Assembly (NCBI GenBank): GCA_905331475.1
Contig: CAJNYU010003162.1
Span: 130,226-194,225, forward strand
Direction: 5' to 3'
Length of the DNA stretch: 64,000 nt
From: Rotaria socialis
Taxonomy: Eukaryota > Rotifera > Eurotatoria > Philodinida > Philodinidae
Position 1 is the first letter of the stretch, and every line of letters begins with the position of its first letter. The translations under genes and the position numbers were made by a program. A model generated the notes under the pieces. It was not told where the DNA came from and did not search any database. It saw only the letters and a list, made by a program, of their open reading frames with translations. This document shows, piece after piece, positions 62,741 through 64,000 of the stretch.

Positions 62741-64000
62741 TTTGATTGTTATAATTATAGACTTTGTTTCCATAGAAACTACACATTATTTTTGTTTTCT
62801 TTCTTTTTTTTTTATAATTTTGTTTTCTTTTTTGAAACTGAAGTGTATTCATATATATATTTGTTTTTTTGACTCCATGAACGAAGCTTACTAGTGTAAC
62901 TGTGCTAAACATTCAATAAAATTTGAAAAAAAAAGAGATTCTCCTGTCAAAAATAAAATAACGGCATGATTGTTAAATAGAAGTTGTCTAATTTACAAAA
63001 TCCATTCTGAATTTCAACGATTGATATTATTTCTTCTTTACCAAAGTAATTCAAAGATATTTTATTTTCATATAAGAATCGATGAAAATAGTTTGATGAT
63101 TCAATTCTAATCAGCTAGTTTCGTAATTTTAGAAAATAAATTTATTATTGATTCAGAAATATATACAGTATCTTAATTCGAGCACCAAAATAAAGAGTAA
63201 AATACGTATCATGTATCTGTCAGACGTAAACTTGAAATGCTGTGCTGAAATTAGAAATAAAACACATTGAAGGTACAGTTTAGATATTAAAAGTTTGATA
63301 ACATCTACGTGTCAACGCATAGAAATATGTTGGAGAAATGTGCAAAAGCATAACAGAATTCACCTTCATAGATCTTGGAAACTGAATTGTGGATGTTTTC
63401 AAGACTATCAGCCACTCTTTTTAGTACATACCATATCATAAAAGAAAAGAATTATTTTCTTTGATAAGTAATTCTTATGATACACCAAATTTCTAATAAC
63501 TTTTAATCGTTTGCCATCGATGAACAAAAATGATTAAATCTACTTGAAAAGTCAATCTCAACAAAAATAGATCCTTTGAATCTGAAATTTTTTTCTATAT
63601 ATAATGAATTAATTATTAGGTGTTTTTTGTTCGTAGTTCAGTTTCTTTCATTGTTATCCAGCCAGAAAGTAAATCACAAAAACTCATTAAAACTATTATT
63701 AATCATTTATAACAGTTCATGATAATGAGATCTTTAATAATGGAAATAGTGTTATTCTAAGTAGAAGAAACTGTACTCATCGATGGTCAATGTTTTTTTT
63801 ATCGCTGGATAATCTTCTGTATAGTTATTTCTTTAGTAACCTATTTGAATAATTATTTTATTCCACTGCGTTTGCAGAGGGAATACAAACAAGAAAAAAA
63901 ACACCGCACATACTCATGAGAAATTATAGCGAACACGAGAAAAAGATTCTTTTTACACTATTGACTAAAGTCAAGTATGAGAATAGGAATCAACACGGCA
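62741..64000. other. 3' flank of NXF1
   Basis: Holds a probable poly(A) signal at 62915-62920; otherwise AT-rich, without a supported gene up to the window end. Confidence 0.45.
62915..62920 (+). promoter_or_regulatory. Poly(A) signal AATAAA, probable for NXF1
   Basis: Canonical hexamer 175 nt after the NXF1 stop codon, in a T-rich context. Assigned by position. Confidence 0.55.

Noticed and set aside
1..64000. CRISPR arrays, operons, riboswitches or prokaryotic islands
   Set aside because: The whole window shows eukaryotic splicing and gene structure; no direct-repeat arrays with spacers were seen.
1..64000. Telomeric repeats or retroelement reverse transcriptase
   Set aside because: No terminal repeat arrays and no RT, integrase or GIY-YIG-like frame were found; mobile DNA here is limited to non-autonomous DNA elements.

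Overview
This window is nuclear DNA of an animal. It is very AT-rich, and its genes are dense with short introns (mostly 45-80 nt, GT-AG). It carries orthologues of metazoan nuclear genes: VIRMA, CDC40, NXF1, ZSWIM2, CTDNEP1 and striated-muscle myosin heavy chain. Three things point to a bdelloid rotifer (Adineta/Rotaria-like): an F-box fragment of a type I associate with the large bdelloid F-box family, an intronless secreted GH116-like gene of possible foreign origin, and a 3' splice acceptor just upstream of the ATG in seven genes, as expected for spliced-leader trans-splicing. The bdelloid assignment is inference; no rRNA or mitochondrial marker is present.

Layout. 0-6.8 kb: RanBP2-type zinc-finger protein (-), divergent Rho GTPase (-), CTDNEP1/Dullard phosphatase (+), small CCDC50-like protein (+), truncated F-box gene (-). 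6.8-21 kb is gene-poor and rich in mobile DNA. It holds an approximately 640-bp TIR element, one copy of a GC-richer foldback repeat, the 997-aa GH116-like gene, a 1.86-kb element with about 505-bp terminal inverted repeats, a Ser-rich orphan gene and a hAT-like MITE with an 8-bp target duplication. 21.9-38.7 kb: ZSWIM2 (+, 10 exons), a decayed secreted-protein gene (-) and VIRMA (-, 38 exons, 1978 aa), whose intron hosts a second foldback copy. 38.7-41.8 kb: a third foldback copy, a short tandem repeat and tRNA-Thr(UGU). 41.8-52.5 kb: muscle myosin heavy chain (-, 31 exons, 1960 aa, including a 7-nt exon). 55-62.7 kb: CDC40/Prp17 (-, 10 exons), an RNF4-like SUMO-targeted ubiquitin ligase (-, single exon) and NXF1/TAP (+, 15 exons, 619 aa).

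The exon models for CTDNEP1, CCDC50-like, ZSWIM2, VIRMA, myosin, CDC40 and NXF1 were built by hand. In each, every junction keeps reading phase and the total is an open frame; the CCDC50-like model is the least certain. Several genes act on mRNA: VIRMA (m6A writer), CDC40 (second splicing step) and NXF1 (export). I take their proximity as chance. The most interesting signal is the single 1-kb intron in the otherwise compact NXF1. It lies at the end of the LRR domain, where vertebrate NXF1 has its retained, CTE-containing regulatory intron. Reading into it adds only four codons before a stop, which parallels the human short Tap isoform.
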